A stretch of DNA of 64,000 bases. Source: Gorsachius magnificus (taxonomy: Eukaryota > Chordata > Aves > Pelecaniformes > Ardeidae). The stretch is taken from contig CM067081.1 in assembly GCA_034008185.1 (NCBI GenBank), positions 107,455,265 to 107,519,264 on the forward strand, in the 5' to 3' direction. Position 1 is the first letter of the stretch, and every line of letters starts with the position of its first letter. Below the pieces are notes generated by a model. That model was given only the letters and a program-made list of their open reading frames with translations. It did no database searches and was not told where the DNA came from. The translations under genes were made by a program, and so were the position numbers. Of the stretch, positions 1 through 13,183 are shown one piece after another.

Positions 1-3000
1 AAAGAGGTAATGGAAGTTATTTTATTATTTAGAAACTTCTACAATTCATTTTTGCTAGATCACACAATTTAGCTGCATTGGTAACTCTAGCTCTTTTAAG
101 TTCTTCTAGTTCTCTTATTGAAAACTCTGAAGAGTTTTACAATCCTTAACTCTAATGGCAAAAGAGTTCCCACTCTTACTTTAAAGGAAATACAAAACAC
201 TGATTTCATTCAAAAAGGACTTGAAAATCATTGATTCCCTACTGCCAGTAGTTAGCTGTCAAAAATATAGCTGTCAAAAATACGTATGGTTTACTCAGAT
301 GTTCCTGTAATAATGTCTTCTGGGCATAATAGCTGTTGTGATTCCAGGTTGGGTTTGCTTTCTGGTTTTTAACTAGGGAATAGTATGCATATGCCTTTTT
401 TATTGATAATAACTGTTAAATGTTTCAGTAAACTTCCACTGTGATTGCTTTGATGTCCCAGAGAGCAATATACTGTTCAAAACCTGTTTGAGGAATCCCT
501 TAGGAATGTCTTGTAATAACAGAGTTTAATAACAAATAAAACAAAGCAATACCCAAATTCCCAGTCTTATGAAATCTAGGCTGTCTGAAATGAAAGATGC
601 TGTTTACCTAGAGGTTAAGCAACGAGCACAACCTATATCTGAGAGAAATCAAAGAGAAGACTAACTTGTTCTATTCTATTACAGTAAAATATTTGGCAAA
701 TGTATCAGCTGTCTGGCTTTGAGCACAGAGGGAGGTCTCTAGTAATTGTCTGTTTCACATGGCACACCCAGAGGAAACAGATTTCAGCCCACAACACGAT
801 GCCTGAAAGAATGGAAACAGAAGAATCAACACAAATCTATTTGTAAAAAACACTGGGGCAGAGGAAGTGTGGCCCACGAGATGCGTTTTAGGTAAGAAGG
901 TACCTGTGTTAAAGGCTTCATAATGCAAAGCACTTAAACTAGTATTGAAAAAAACCACCTAATTTAATCTAGTTTTAGATAAAGGTAATTTCTCAAAAGG
1001 TGGTGCTAAACAGAGGAAATATTTAGTCAAAGTAAATACTGGGCAATTGACAGAATATACTGTGTGGAAATTTAAAGAAATTGGTTTTGAAGAAGTGGAT
1101 TAAGAGCATGTAACAAATAATTTCAAGTTATTTGAAATAGGAAGATCTGCTAGAACCCTGTTGAAGGATACTAGATATTACTGAAATCCATGTTTATGCA
1201 AACAGTGTGATAAAATTAGCCTTTCTTTCAATGTTAGTAAGGAAAAAAAAGAAAAATAGCTACAAACAAATAAAATGTTTTACAAGTTTTCCTCAACAAA
1301 AAGACCATCCACTGTTCTTTGACCTTACTGTCTTAAAAAATTTGTGGGGGTTTTTTGGGTATGATGTGAAGTTGTCAGTTCAGTTATCATTAGAGATTAT
1401 CCTTTTTGACTATGATCACATTTTTGTTATTTTTAAATTTTCCTCTACATTTGTTTCAAATATTAATTCATATTTAATCCCTATCAACATTTTAAATAAT
1501 TTTCCTCTTAGTAAATAAATAAGTTTAAATTTACACCCATTTTCCTACACCATGTTTTTCTTTAGCTACAGCTATTTCAAATAATTTTATGTTTTTCATC
1601 TGGGCAGATAAATGCTCTTTTTTGAAAAAAACCAAAACAAAACTACTAGACAACTATAAAAGGTTCTTTTGCTTTAATCGGGTGCTGACTGTTATCAATC
1701 ATTAATAATATTGATTTCCTCTAGCGCTGCATGTGGCCTAACTTCACTAGTCTGCTGATATTACCCATACGAAACTTTAACTAGAGTATTTTCTTTCCTA
1801 TTTTATAGTAAAATGGCTCCTAGTAATTTTGACACTGGAATTCACCCAGCTTCATTAATACTAAGAAAAACTCAACCAATACTAGAAATACAATAATGTC
1901 AGATTAGGAATGTAATTACAGTACTGCATTGCATGTGGTATTTTAATCATATTAGAGAAATGTAATACGAAATGCACAGCTTAAATTGATTTCCTGCCAG
2001 TATTATTAAAACTTGTTGACTTGCAGGTAAAAGTGCTTTATGCTCATCTGTCACACATAGATCCCAAACATGGCTTTGACAAGAATAATTGGCGTTAAGG
2101 TAAAATGTAGATTGCTGAATAATATGTTGAGAAATATAATGAAAATACTCTATTACTGTAAGAGGAAGTAATCTCTTTATTAATTATTTCCCACAAATGT
2201 TTAAACTGCATTTAAAGTTCTGAGTATAATTTGGTATTATTCAAAATAATTCAACTAATTATTCAAAATATTTAATTTAAACCAAAGGCATATCTTGCAT
2301 ACCTTTAAGACAGCCATAATTAGTCAGAATGAATCCCACCTTGTATGAACATTGCCTGACTGCCTGGAATGTCCTTGAAACTTGCAAGCTAAGCTCTTCC
2401 CTCCAAGATCCCCCTTGGTTATCCTCTCCCTGCACAGCATGTGCCTTTCTGGCTGATAGCACCTGTTGTTGACAATGTGGTTTTGTGTCATTCCTACTGA
2501 GAGGCTTACTTCTACCCTACCGCGTCCTCCTTTCCTTTAATGGCATCTCACCTACACTTTATATTGCTTCTCTGTTTCATTGGTTATGGCCCGTGCCTGA
2601 GCAGAAGGTCTTTCCATGTTCCCCTAGTTCTAGTGTCCTTTCAGATGTCCTGACTGCATGATGCTCTACTCATGTTTGGTTTCCTAAGTGACACTGTCCC
2701 AAATCTTTAGTTGGCCTCTGTCCAGCTGTACCTTGGACTGCTACCTTTCGCCATTGGTTGTGGGAGAAGAAATTACCAGAAGGAAACTGTCATCATTATT
2801 AATATCTCTTAGCAGTCCTATTCTTCCAAGGACATAATACCCATCAAACTCTTTATCAGTTGATCCTATGATTTAGGGTGGGTTTTTTGTGCCACCAGAG
2901 ACCAATTTTTCCCCCCTCCCCTAAGATAATAAAACATTTTTAATTTTAACTTTCTCATATTTCACTCCTTTCAGCTGTTCTAATGACTGGCACAAGCAGG

Positions 3001-3849
3001 AAGAACTGAATTTAATCTTTTCTGGTATCAAGTCCCTTGTTAGATGCATCTCATTTGTATTTGCAAGATCTGGTGCTACAAATAGTCTTGAAGCATGAAA
3101 AAATGTGGCCCTGGTGCCTTACCCACTGATATGTCCAAGGTCCACTGGACTTGTACAATGTTTACAACTACATTCCCCTGACTCCTTAGATAACTGGGTT
3201 CTCTACAGTGCCCCTCTTTATAAATTATATATATGAAGAGCAAACATAACACTAGTCAGTCAACAAATTCCATAATTATTTAATTAACTCAAGTTTGAAG
3301 TCTTCGCATACAGGTTCTTTAAAGAAGTATATAGCTTAACACACCGCCCATTTACTACAAATGCCAATGACAGCCAATAACACAGGCTTTTTTTATTAAA
3401 AGTTCTGGCTTTTTCAGTTCTAGATAACTGCAAAGAAGGCAATCTTGTATTTTCAAACAGAGAAAAAGACTGTTTCATATGAACATCCTCTCCTTTTAAA
3501 AAACAAGTGATTCCATCAAATAATCAACAGGTGAGTTTCTATATTTACTACAGAAGTATCTTCATAGCCCTGACAGCTTTAAAATCTCACGAGGTAGGAG
3601 ATTTTCACAACACATGAAAAGCTTTGGGCTCGGTCTGCTGACAAGGCTAGAGCTGATGTGGGGCAGAGGGGACCAGTGGGCTGGGGAGGGCAGGGCAAGG
3701 CAGGGCTGCCTGTGCCACCAACCCTGACAGGAGGTCTGTTGTCACCAAGAGCACAGGAGGAGCTCCTTGGGAAACAGGACAGCAGGGATGGCCAGAAAAT
3801 TTCCCTGGATACTTGCTAAGCTCCAAACAGGGGATGTCAGGCTACTTAC
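1..3849 (-). other. NCAM2 intron after the tail exon (partial, runs off the left edge)
   Basis: This is non-coding AT-rich sequence downstream of the tail exon. I looked on the minus strand for the final NCAM2 coding exon (a short acidic and lysine-rich C-terminus) and saw none. It holds a 15-bp tandem duplication at 253-282, a pyrimidine-rich, GC-richer stretch at about 2300-2960, and a GC-rich island at about 3630-3835. Short open frames here show no family features. Confidence 0.7.
253..282. repeat. Perfect 15-bp tandem duplication
   Basis: The unit TAGCTGTCAAAAATA occurs twice head to tail with no mismatch (253-267 and 268-282). The identity suggests a recent slippage event. No functional link to the neighbouring exon is visible. 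Confidence 0.9.
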
Positions 3850-3969
3850 TCTGGTTCTGTGAGGGGAGTTGTCTCATTTGGCTCATTTACTGGACTTCCA
3901 TCTTCATGATTGGTAATTCTTTCATCTTCTGTTCTCATTTCTACTATTGGCTCTTTTGATCCATCTTTC
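3850..3969 (-). CDS. NCAM2: NCAM2 exon: cytoplasmic tail (penultimate coding exon)
   Basis: This 120-nt exon lies between the acceptor TTTTTAG (just above 3969) and the donor GTAAGT (3849-3844). It encodes [32 protein letters not shown] and TTPLTEPE (the last Glu codon is split GA|). The acidic tail with [12 protein letters not shown] is shared by NCAM1 and NCAM2, while the K-D-G-S start and the [10 protein letters not shown] stretch point to NCAM2. In this family the tail binds cytoskeletal and signalling partners. The remaining C-terminal residues need one more exon, which I did not find in 1-3849. If the intron is retained, the frame reads GAG TAA, so translation would stop at once after TEPE. 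Confidence 0.96.
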
Positions 3970-6900
3970 CTAAAAATTATTAAAATAGTTTTAGTCTCAT
4001 ATCATCATATTAACCACATACATTGTGCATAACTAATTACCAAGATCCTGTCTCTCAAAAGTCATCAAAGAAAAGGAAGAATTAATTATCGTTGACTAAC
4101 ACCACCAAGACGCATTTATAAGCATGTTCACAATTCCTTGAAGTCTTCAAAGCATTCTGTATCCATGGTTACTTATCTAACTCTGCAAATATCATGGATT
4201 AGCATCTCAAAGTCTCAAAGGAGCATTTTGTTTATGACTAAACAGTAAGATGATGGCCTCTTCATGGGAATAGATGTAAACTTTCCTAACCTAGTATAAT
4301 AAATATAAGACTTGATGCCTAGTTATACTTGAACTTTTCTGGCAGTGTAAAGAGCCTTTATATTAGTATACACACTGCAGAAATATACTTTAATCTCCTC
4401 AGATTGTGACAATTCCAGCTGCCAGAATGGTGTAAAAAGCCCTTCTGTGATAAGATTCTAGCCCTTTCTGTTCACACAAGCAGAAGAAACTCTTAGTTTC
4501 TGTGTCATATTTTCCCTATTTTAGGAACAAATGTTAGTCCCTCACATGTAAGTAAATTAATAGACTCTGTGCTAATTGGATGATGAATAGTATGGATGAT
4601 GGAGCAGTGAGTATTTTATTTATGCTTTTGTTGATAAACATAGAATCATAGAATAGATTGAGTTGGAAGAGATGTTTAATGGTCATCTAGTGCAACCCCC
4701 CTGCAGTGAGCAGGGATGTCTTCAACTAGATAAGGTTGCTCAGAGCCCCATCCAACCTGACTTTGAATGTTTCCAGGGATGGGGCCTCCACTACCTCTCT
4801 GGGCAACCCGTTCCAGTGTTTCACCACCCTCACTGTGAAAAATTTCTTCCTTATATCTAGTCTAAGTTTAAAACCATTACCCCTTGCCCTGTCATAGCAG
4901 GCCTTGCTGAAAAGATTGTCCCCGTCTTTCCTATAGGCCCCCTTTAGTTACTGAAAGGCCACAGTAAGATCTCCTTACAGCCTTCTCTTCTCCAGGCTGA
5001 ACAAGCCCAACCCTCTCAGCCTGTCATCATAGGAGAGGTATTCCATCCCTCTGGCCATTTTTGTGGCCCTCCTGTGGATACGCTCCAACAGGTCCATGTC
5101 TTTCCTTTACTGAGGACTCCAGAGCTGGATGCAGTACTGCAGTGGGGTCTCAACAGAGTGCAGCAGAAGGGCAGAATCACCTCCCTCGACCTGCTGGCCA
5201 TGCTTCTTTTATGGCAGCCCAGGATACAGTTGGCCTTCTGGGCTGCGAGCACACATTGCTGGCTCATGTCCAGCTTTTCATTCACCATTACCCCCAAGTC
5301 CTTCTCCACAATTCTACTGTCAATAATATGGCCATGATATGGAACTACCTGCTCACTGCTACAGAACTATCAAAAATATTAGCACTAATTAAATTGTATA
5401 TAATTTTACTATCAAAAGACATCAAAGGATACCCAGGATATATTTGATATTTCCAAAATAAAACCTCTTTCCATGTAAATACTTCACCCCTATTCCTGTC
5501 ATCAAATTAGGATTTGTATGTTGGAAATTCATCAGCTGCAGTCTGGAAACACAGGGTAGCTGAGTTACAGATGAACAATCATTTTCATAGTTAACTGACT
5601 ATTTTCTGGACCTGTGATGCTCTAGAGAGCAGTCAGATTGCTATGTGCCATAGCAAAGAGCTATTTAAACCCTTGTCTATTTCATATCCCACATTTTCAT
5701 ATTGTTCCTGAGAAGATGAACATTAATCAGGCTGTTACAACTACAGCAATACATCTATTCAGGAAGTACCTGGAAAAGTCTACCATCCTCTGGTAGGTCT
5801 CCTCAAGGAAAATCTTTGCAGTGTAGCACAGATAAATGTATAGCCAAGAAGCTGACTAGGGAAGAATTAAAGGGTAGAAGTCTAAAAGATTCTAGTTATT
5901 TTTTTAAAAAAACTGCATGTGCTTATTCACCTCGGCAAGTGAAATTCTGTAAGATAAACAAATGGATACAATGCTCATTTCTGTAGACAATGCACATAAC
6001 TGTCATGGCTACCTCATATCTGTGAGAAGATTATGGATCATAGCAGGACTGGTGGAGGGAATAGTAAGTTCACCTGGTTTGTCTGTACATCTACAGTCTT
6101 ACGGACAAACATATATTATTGCATGACCAAAAGCCTAAAAAATACATTCTTAGTGAACAGCATTCACATGGGATTGAGGAATTGACCTGTACAGAAAGTA
6201 CAAACTGTGTAATAATTAAAAATTCCACAGAAGGGAAAGTGATTTGTAGGCAACATGTTATGTCATTTCTGTTCCAGGTGGCTGTGTGTATGTTACATGC
6301 ATTGTATCATCTACATTCATTACATGTGGAACATAATTAATGACTCTATATATCCTACAGTCATAATGTAACAAAGAACAGTACCATAAACCCACTCAAA
6401 AAATCCATAATGTGAACTGACATATTTAAAACAGGGAGATGTCAGCGTCTTTTAGGGAATAGCAGTTGGCATGAAATAAATTCAGATTTTGACTCTTCAA
6501 GCCTGTCTTGAAATTTTAGCCTGACAGTTTATTTATGTAGATAACAGGCTAAAATAAGAACAGTCCCAAATATTTTAAGATCTGACTGACTGAAGATCAC
6601 CCCAAGAAGGAAAGAAATATAATTAAATACGATAGTTGTTCCTGCAAAAGAAGTGCCATGGAGGAATTAATATTAAGTGACAAGCTTTATGCTCTTCTGG
6701 GACAGCATAGAATGGCAGTTGGGTATGAGATGTTGATAGCAACGTATAAACTTCTGTCACGTGAGGTTTGCAACTTTAGCTCCCTAAGGTCTTCCTGTTC
6801 AGGAGGGTCTGTACACCAATTCGAATATGGTCACTTCCTGAATGGGAAATTAAAGCATAAACTGAAGTGCTGTGCTCAACAGGAAAGGACAGCTGAGTCA

Positions 6901-8367
6901 GAGCCAGAAGCTTCACATCTTGATTCTATTGACCTGGACATGCTGGCTTCACACGACAGAAAAAAATGCTGCTATTTCTTCTCTTACTGTAACCTGTGGA
7001 GAATTAGGAAACAGCTATTTCATGGCATAACTTCTATTCAGAAGCATTATTTGATGTAAATACTCTGTGCCTGCTTATGAATGGTTTTGTTCTACAGAGC
7101 TGTTTCTAAAAGAGTTAGGAACACAACCAAGAAATGTAATCAAGGTACCTAAGGAAGACACAGTCTCTGAATCCCAATAGCCAGCACTAAAACCGAAAAA
7201 GACACTTAGATCTCCACTACCAACAACAAAGAAGCCCAATACAGGTAAGAATAATGAGGGCTGCAAAATCTGATCTGCCTTGCAGGCACCTGGAGAAGGA
7301 TGGGATCTGGGAAGATGTAGGAGAATGAACTGCAAGGCCTGACTAGTGGGAGAGCTACAGCACACAGCAATTTGATCAGTAAATGTTATTTAAACCACAC
7401 AAAGACAGCATTCTCACAATTATTACAGTGTATGTATAAGAAGTCTATCAGATGAACATAATGAGGAAATCAAGCAATTTTTTAGTAAAAAAAATGGAAC
7501 GGCCTAAAATGAGGGACCATAAGTAATCCTCTCTCCAGCTTACTTTTGAAAACCCTGTAAATGTTGGGTCTTTAAAGTGCTATTATATTATGCAATCAGG
7601 ACTCGAACTGTTTTGCCAGAGATCTCACTATCCAATCTAATCATTTAAGGGAACATATTTGCACATAAATGATCAGTTCATTCACATTTGTCTGATGAAG
7701 TAGCCACTACACAAGGGTATTTGTGAGAATCAGGATTGTTTATTCCCCACTTACATTTAGCAATCATTGACTGTTGCTATGAAGAACAATCATGCTCACC
7801 AGCATTTCACCTACACCTAACTCAGCACTCCTATTTTTCAGAATCAACAATACTTTTTATTCCTAAAGTCTATGGACAAGAAACAAGATTTTCCATCAAG
7901 TGCTATATCTGAGAACAAAAACTCTTTCATGGATTTTCTGTAATACTATGTCTTTCACTCCCAGATTTACTGGCACTGCCACAAACATATGCTGAGTTTT
8001 TGGGTATTAGCAGCTCAAAGATGGATTTGTAGAAATGGAATTACAATGATCTGTTACCTGTTCCTCATGGACCAAAAATGTGCCTATAACTATTACTGAA
8101 TTACAATTGATTTCCTTTGTGTCAAGCTGCACAAAGAGACCATCTTAAAGTGAGGTATGGTAGATGCCTTTTTTGTGTCCATTTTTCTTTTAAGGCAACA
8201 TTTGACCACAAATAATTCTATATATTTCAGAGGAACACTTTTCCAAGTAATAGAAACGTTTTATTAATTCCCTTTGCCACACCACAAACTGGCCATAAAG
8301 TTAATATAAGTTGGACAGCCAACTTTCTCTTTTACTGGAGTTACCAAAATTTGTGTTTAATACTCAC
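3970..8367 (-). other. NCAM2 intron between membrane exon and tail exon
   Basis: This 4398-nt intron has GT/AG ends. Its only recognisable content is the CR1 fragment at 4639-5315. The longest chance frame (plus strand, 6658-7059) lies on the strand opposite the gene and has no recognisable domain. The rest is unique AT-rich sequence. Confidence 0.85.
4639..5315 (-). mobile_element. CR1 LINE fragment, 5'-truncated, sense to NCAM2
   Basis: Read on the minus strand this is the 3' end of a chicken-repeat-1 LINE. It starts inside the C-terminal part of ORF2 ([20 protein letters not shown], then AAQKANCILGCHKRSMASRS) near 5315 and passes through the 3' untranslated region. That region has the usual wording: contracting a bird-type 'groups of amalgamated spots' layout, with CCATCCAACCTGAC and GTGCAACCCCCCTGC visible on the plus strand. 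It ends at the terminal octamer-like repeat TAGAATCATAGAAT near 4639. ORF2 is frameshifted, so the element is inert. CR1 copies are normally 5'-truncated, as here. This is the only CR1 in the window in the same orientation as NCAM2. Confidence 0.93.
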
Positions 8368-8572
8368 AAGTAAGCAGCCTTTCCTTCTTCCAGTTCTTTA
8401 CTTTTTCCACTTGAACCACTCTTTTTCCCACAGATCCTTCTGGTGATGCACATTAGTAATCCACATTGTCGTACAAAGAAGCAGCTGACATCAGTCACAA
8501 CCAGGATTAACAAAAGGGCTGCCACTCCCAGGCCAATGACAGCACCAAGTCCAAGACCGTTAAAAAGAGTGT
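8368..8572 (-). CDS. NCAM2: NCAM2 exon: transmembrane helix and juxtamembrane cytoplasmic segment
   Basis: This 205-nt exon is bounded by an acceptor (CTTTCAAG above 8572) and a donor (GTGAGT, 8367-8362). It begins TLFNGLGLG and runs into the membrane helix [16 protein letters not shown] (about exon residues 11-26). The cytoplasmic side follows: [20 protein letters not shown], then [20 protein letters not shown] and AYL. The four cysteines in CFFVRQC-LLMC-RRIC match the juxtamembrane cluster that is palmitoylated in NCAM family members; the Arg/Lys residues among them fit the positive-inside rule. The final Leu codon is split (TT|G) with the next exon. This exon defines the transmembrane isoform; the family also makes a GPI-linked form whose alternative end I could not find. 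Confidence 0.97.
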
Positions 8573-11500
8573 CTTGAAAGAAAGAAAATTAAAATTTATT
8601 AATAAAATTCATCCCAAATAATAGCATATTCTAAAGCTTTTAAGCTTTAGGCCAGGAGGCTAAAGGATGTTTGGAAATGAACCATTAAGAAATTAATAGT
8701 AATAAACTCTCCTGAATATTAAGCATGCATATAACCTGATTAAAATAAATAAATAAACACAATATTTTCTTATAATTTTTTTATTTAATAACAAATAATA
8801 TTACAACTTAACATTCCAAGACTGATGGTTTTGGTATGCAGCCTAAGAAAAACATTTTAAATATTCAACATTATAATAGTTGATATAAGTTGTCATTTTC
8901 CACATTTCAAATACAATTAATTAGCAGTGGTGCTAAGCAGAATTACTGAAAGGTTTAAGAGAGTGCCAAAACAGTATTTATTCTTGTAAAGGTCATTTTT
9001 TGAATTAAAGTAGAATGAAAAAGTCTTCAGTTAATTCAAAAGTTAATTCAAGCTATTAAATCTGCAAACAGTTGCACACACTTAGTCTTAAATAAATGAG
9101 TATGAGGAAAATTATGCATATTGTTAAATGATTATAGGGTTAGAACCTTGTTTTGTATAGTCTTGTACCTTGAAAACACATTCATACAGTTCAAAATAAA
9201 CATATTCCACAACTGATCTTGCTTTCTGTATTTGTGTTATGAAAGCTGATGCTTAGCTAATTTTCCTTCATTACAAATCCCAGGAAAAATACTTTAATGT
9301 TTTGACTCAGTTGACATTTCCATAACAGACAGTAATGCTACAGACTGTTTTGAATAGCGTAAGTCTCAGAAGAACAGCAGCTATCATGCATGTGAACTCA
9401 GATGACCCTCTTAAGGCGAGGACTTGTATCTGATCGATAAACTAGAAGAAAAAAAAGCCACCTCAGCAAAGGTCCATGCACCCAGCTAATTCAGTAAGGT
9501 GCCAGTCTAGCTCAGAAATTGGCTAGTGACAATTGCTTTGCTTGATGGCATGTCCTGAGCAAACTCCACAGGGTAGTGGAACTAGGTTTTTTGCAAGTTA
9601 GTGTTGCACATTTGCACTGTTTACTGGGTGTTACCATGCCTTGGAGTGATACATGAGTCAGCAGTGCAATGGTACATTTCCATTTGCCGCTATATTTATG
9701 CCTGTTGCCAAAATAAGAGCAAGATTTTTCTGACCAGAGATGACCTGAAAACTGCTGTAACTGACACCAAAACATAATATAATAGAATAGAATAGAAATC
9801 TTTTAATGGGGCTACTACTATCATCTTCCTCTTCTTTCTCTTCCACCTCCCTGATACATTGTAGACTTCTTTCAGATTAAGAATAACATTTAAGATTTAA
9901 TATTTCTGCTTAAGTAATTTTTAAGAAAATATCTATTTACCCTTCCAAATATAATTTGAAAATTATTTTCTTGAGGACTTCTAAATCAATACATAGTAAC
10001 AGAAATATATGCTTTTTTAGTCTATGTGATAGAACTCTTAAACAGAAAAGTAAAAACTTTTTTCAAAAGAAGGGGAACATTTTATTTCTTATTCAATTAA
10101 TTTCATTGTCTATTGCATGAGTTGTTTTATTATAGAACTGTTCTTCAGAATGTTATTATGCAATAAGCCAGAAGTCAATGTATACATTTACAAGGATAAA
10201 CAGACAGATATTAATTCATAGTTATTTTCCTTTTTTTCAAAAGACTTAAAACAACACTATACAAATAACAAAAATAATGGCACAGCAATGAAATTATGTG
10301 CCATTTATTCATTACCCTGTCAGTAATGTTGGAAGCTGACATTTCACAAGAATTAATTTTCTTTCATTTTTTAAACATCAACATTCCTAGTTAAATATTA
10401 CGAATATACTTTCTGATACATCTTCCAAAACTTACTTTATCCATACATCCACCCATCCATTTGATAACTTCCTCTGTAAACTTCAGTCATTTGTGTTTAC
10501 CAGTCTGAATTGCCAGGAAGATATAAATAGATATTTAATTCCAGTTTATTGGAAAGCTCATATGGTTCAACAGATATAATACCAGTAAATTCTATAGGTT
10601 CCAGTTCTAGTTCTATACCTTCTTAATTACTAAGTAGAATGTGGAGGAGAAAAATCAGGATCTTTTAATCAATTGTTTTTAACGGGATTCAGGGTTGTTT
10701 TGTTGCTGTTGTATTTTTAGGATTTTTTTTCTTTTTTAATGCAGTGTTAAGAAGTCTTTACCCGGGGGAGATACATTTTTCACTGCATTTGCAGTGTCAC
10801 TGGAACATTGTGATGCGGCAAGCATCCTACCCTGACTGATTCAGTGACAGAAAAGCCTACCGAGTATTTTCACTGGTAAGTGAAGGAAAGTAACAATATT
10901 GCTCCTTTGTATAATGATAGTCTCATTCATTTGCCATAGTTGTGGGGAAGACACTGGTTTTCATTTCTAATCTTCTTGCTGTTGGTGAGACATCTGACAC
11001 CTAAGTAAGATTTGACTGTTGCATATCTTTATGACTGGTAATTGCCTTTTCATTCAGCATTCCCCATCCTTACTACTGCCCTACTTGTCCCAAGTCCTAT
11101 TGCCCTACTTGCAACCCATTTGTTCATACAGGTTTCTGTTTCACAACATTTGACAGTCTGATTTCTTATGATTGCCAATACTTTTCCAGCACCTCTCTCC
11201 TTCATCTCTCATGCCCCAAAGAGTGACAGGAACATGGTCATGTCCTGCAGCAGGCAAGGAGCTTGGCTGTCATCAGCCTTCTCGCCTCTCTTAGGCTCTT
11301 TATGTATTTTCTTCTTCTGAAGACAGGCAGAAATTGGACTGTCTTGTGTTTTAAAAGTACCTGTGTTATGGTTTATTTTTAGTATTAATGAAAATACATA
11401 AACTTAATTTTTTAAAAGTTCATCTTTGGCTTAATTCTGTTCTTTCTTAAATTGCTGGGACTTTGTAATGGTCTGTCAGCTCCCATAAATATAAAAAATT

Positions 11501-11757
11501 AATGTCAATTACTATTAAAGCAGGCTCAGGCCTGCTCTGACTGCTTTCAAAAATAATATCCTATGGTATCAAAACAATGTGAAATTTTGTCTTAATATCT
11601 TACGACATCAATAGAAGTACTAATTTTGTGACTGGATGAAATGCTAATGTCACACTACATATATATAGAGAAAATCAGTTCTTAGCAATTTTGTGGAAAG
11701 GTTTACTGTATACCTGACAGTAATTAAGCACAGTGGAGCCTTTTAAAACACTGTTTG

Positions 11758-11790
11758 AAAAAAAGAAAAAAAAAAAAAAAAAAAAGAAAA
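11758..11790. repeat. A-rich homopolymer tract
   Basis: The run is almost pure A, broken by single G residues. No retrocopied gene or LINE tail is visible beside it, so it reads as simple sequence. Confidence 0.85.
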
Positions 11791-12555
11791 GTGTAAGCTC
11801 CATAGTTCTGAATGAGTTTTAATTATAATTTTCAAAAATATGCTAAATTTAAAATAATAATTTTTGTTAATAGAATGTGTATAAATAATATAATACACCT
11901 TGCCATGATAATGAAGGAAACTTCCAACTTTAAACAAAGTCACTTCATTCATCCACTTTTTCAGGTAAGTTGTTATCAATGAATACTTATGGAAATAAGT
12001 TTATAAAACTTTCAGAAATGAAGAAAAAAATTGAAACAAGTTGCTATGAAAGTCATGGAAAGTATTGGCAATTTTCAAGTTCTCACTTATTCAATAAGTT
12101 GTATTTCTAACTTCTAATAAAATAATTGAACGTTTTTGCACAAATCATTATTTGAATGGAAAGAGCAATGAAATGCTTTGGCAAGTAAACCAGAATTTCC
12201 CAGTGATCTGGGAAGATCTGGAAAGATAAATTTTCTGGACACTCAGATGCAAAATCAGTGTGAATTCTTGTAAGGAATCTATATCAGACACTCTAAAGGG
12301 AAGCAGGTCTACAGAGAGAGCCACCATCTACATATGTACACAGAGTGTACAGGCACACTTTGTAAACATAAAACTAAAGCTATTGCTTCTGCACAGAGAT
12401 AGGAACTTAATATGCAGTGTTAATATATTCAGACTGATGTTACATGAATGTATGTCCTTCTATGTGACAGAGCTTCTCTGTACTCTTACAGAATCACATT
12501 GTATATATTCAGTCGTTGGGACAATAAAATAATACTTGCAAGTCTTATTATAAAT

Positions 12556-12631
12556 GCTCTGCTTGAGCAAGGGTTTTGGACAAGATGACCTCCAGGGGTC
12601 CCTTCCAACCTCAACCATTCAGTGATTCTAA
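12556..12631 (+). mobile_element. CR1 LINE 3'-end remnant
   Basis: Only the last ~75 nt of a CR1 remain. The conserved tail is visible as GCTTGAGCAAGG, TTTTGGACAAGATGACCTCC, AGGGGTCCCTTCCAACCTCA and a degraded end repeat (CATTCAGTGATTCTAAG). It is antisense to NCAM2 and non-coding. Confidence 0.9.
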
Positions 12632-13167
12632 GTTTTGCTGGGAAAAAAAAGCAAGTTAGTGCCTTTTTGTGCCTTTCTTCCCTTCCCCTCCACCTTAGCA
12701 GGCATGGATTAAAGGAAAGATGAAAGATGATTCTACATAGCCCTTAACCTTTTACAGTCGTTTACATTTTTAAGGAAAAAAAGCAATTATATAAACCAGT
12801 TTCCAGCATGTGAAGGTAGCATGTACCCAGCTTTTTTTAGTGAGAATGGTATGATGCTGAAAGAGTGTATTAATTAAAAGAGGAACCATTTCTTAGCTTT
12901 GTACAAGAGCATCCCATTACTATGCACTCCTGTGCCTGATGGAGATAAAAATCATGGGAGACAAAAAGGAGCAACCAACCAATGATCCCTCCCCCCTACC
13001 CAAACAAGCTCAAATAAGTTGGCTGCCACAGCCAGAGCTGCATGAGTTTCTTTTAGCAATTTAAAGCAATAAAACTTGGCCTTTTAGCCAGGTAGGTAAG
13101 TGCCCAGCAGCTACATGTCTACCTTCAAGTGGAATTAAAAAATCAATATAGTTGCAGCATCAACTTT

Positions 13168-13183
13168 AAAAAAAAAAAAAAAA
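13168..13183. repeat. A16 homopolymer
   Basis: An uninterrupted run of A follows CATCAACTTT. No adjacent element explains it. Confidence 0.85.

Noticed and set aside
5016..5447. Plus- and minus-strand frames of 65-128 codons
   Set aside because: These are the CR1 ORF2 end on the minus strand and its shadows on the plus strand, already covered by the CR1 entry.
6658..7059. 133-codon open frame on the plus strand
   Set aside because: It lies in an NCAM2 intron on the opposite strand, has no recognisable domain, signal or composition of a coding sequence, and is within the range expected by chance in 64 kb.
9776..9800. TAGAA-type repeat resembling a CR1 terminal repeat
   Set aside because: Only a few TAGAA units occur (AATAGAATAGAATAGAAATC) with no CR1 body on either side; too short to call.
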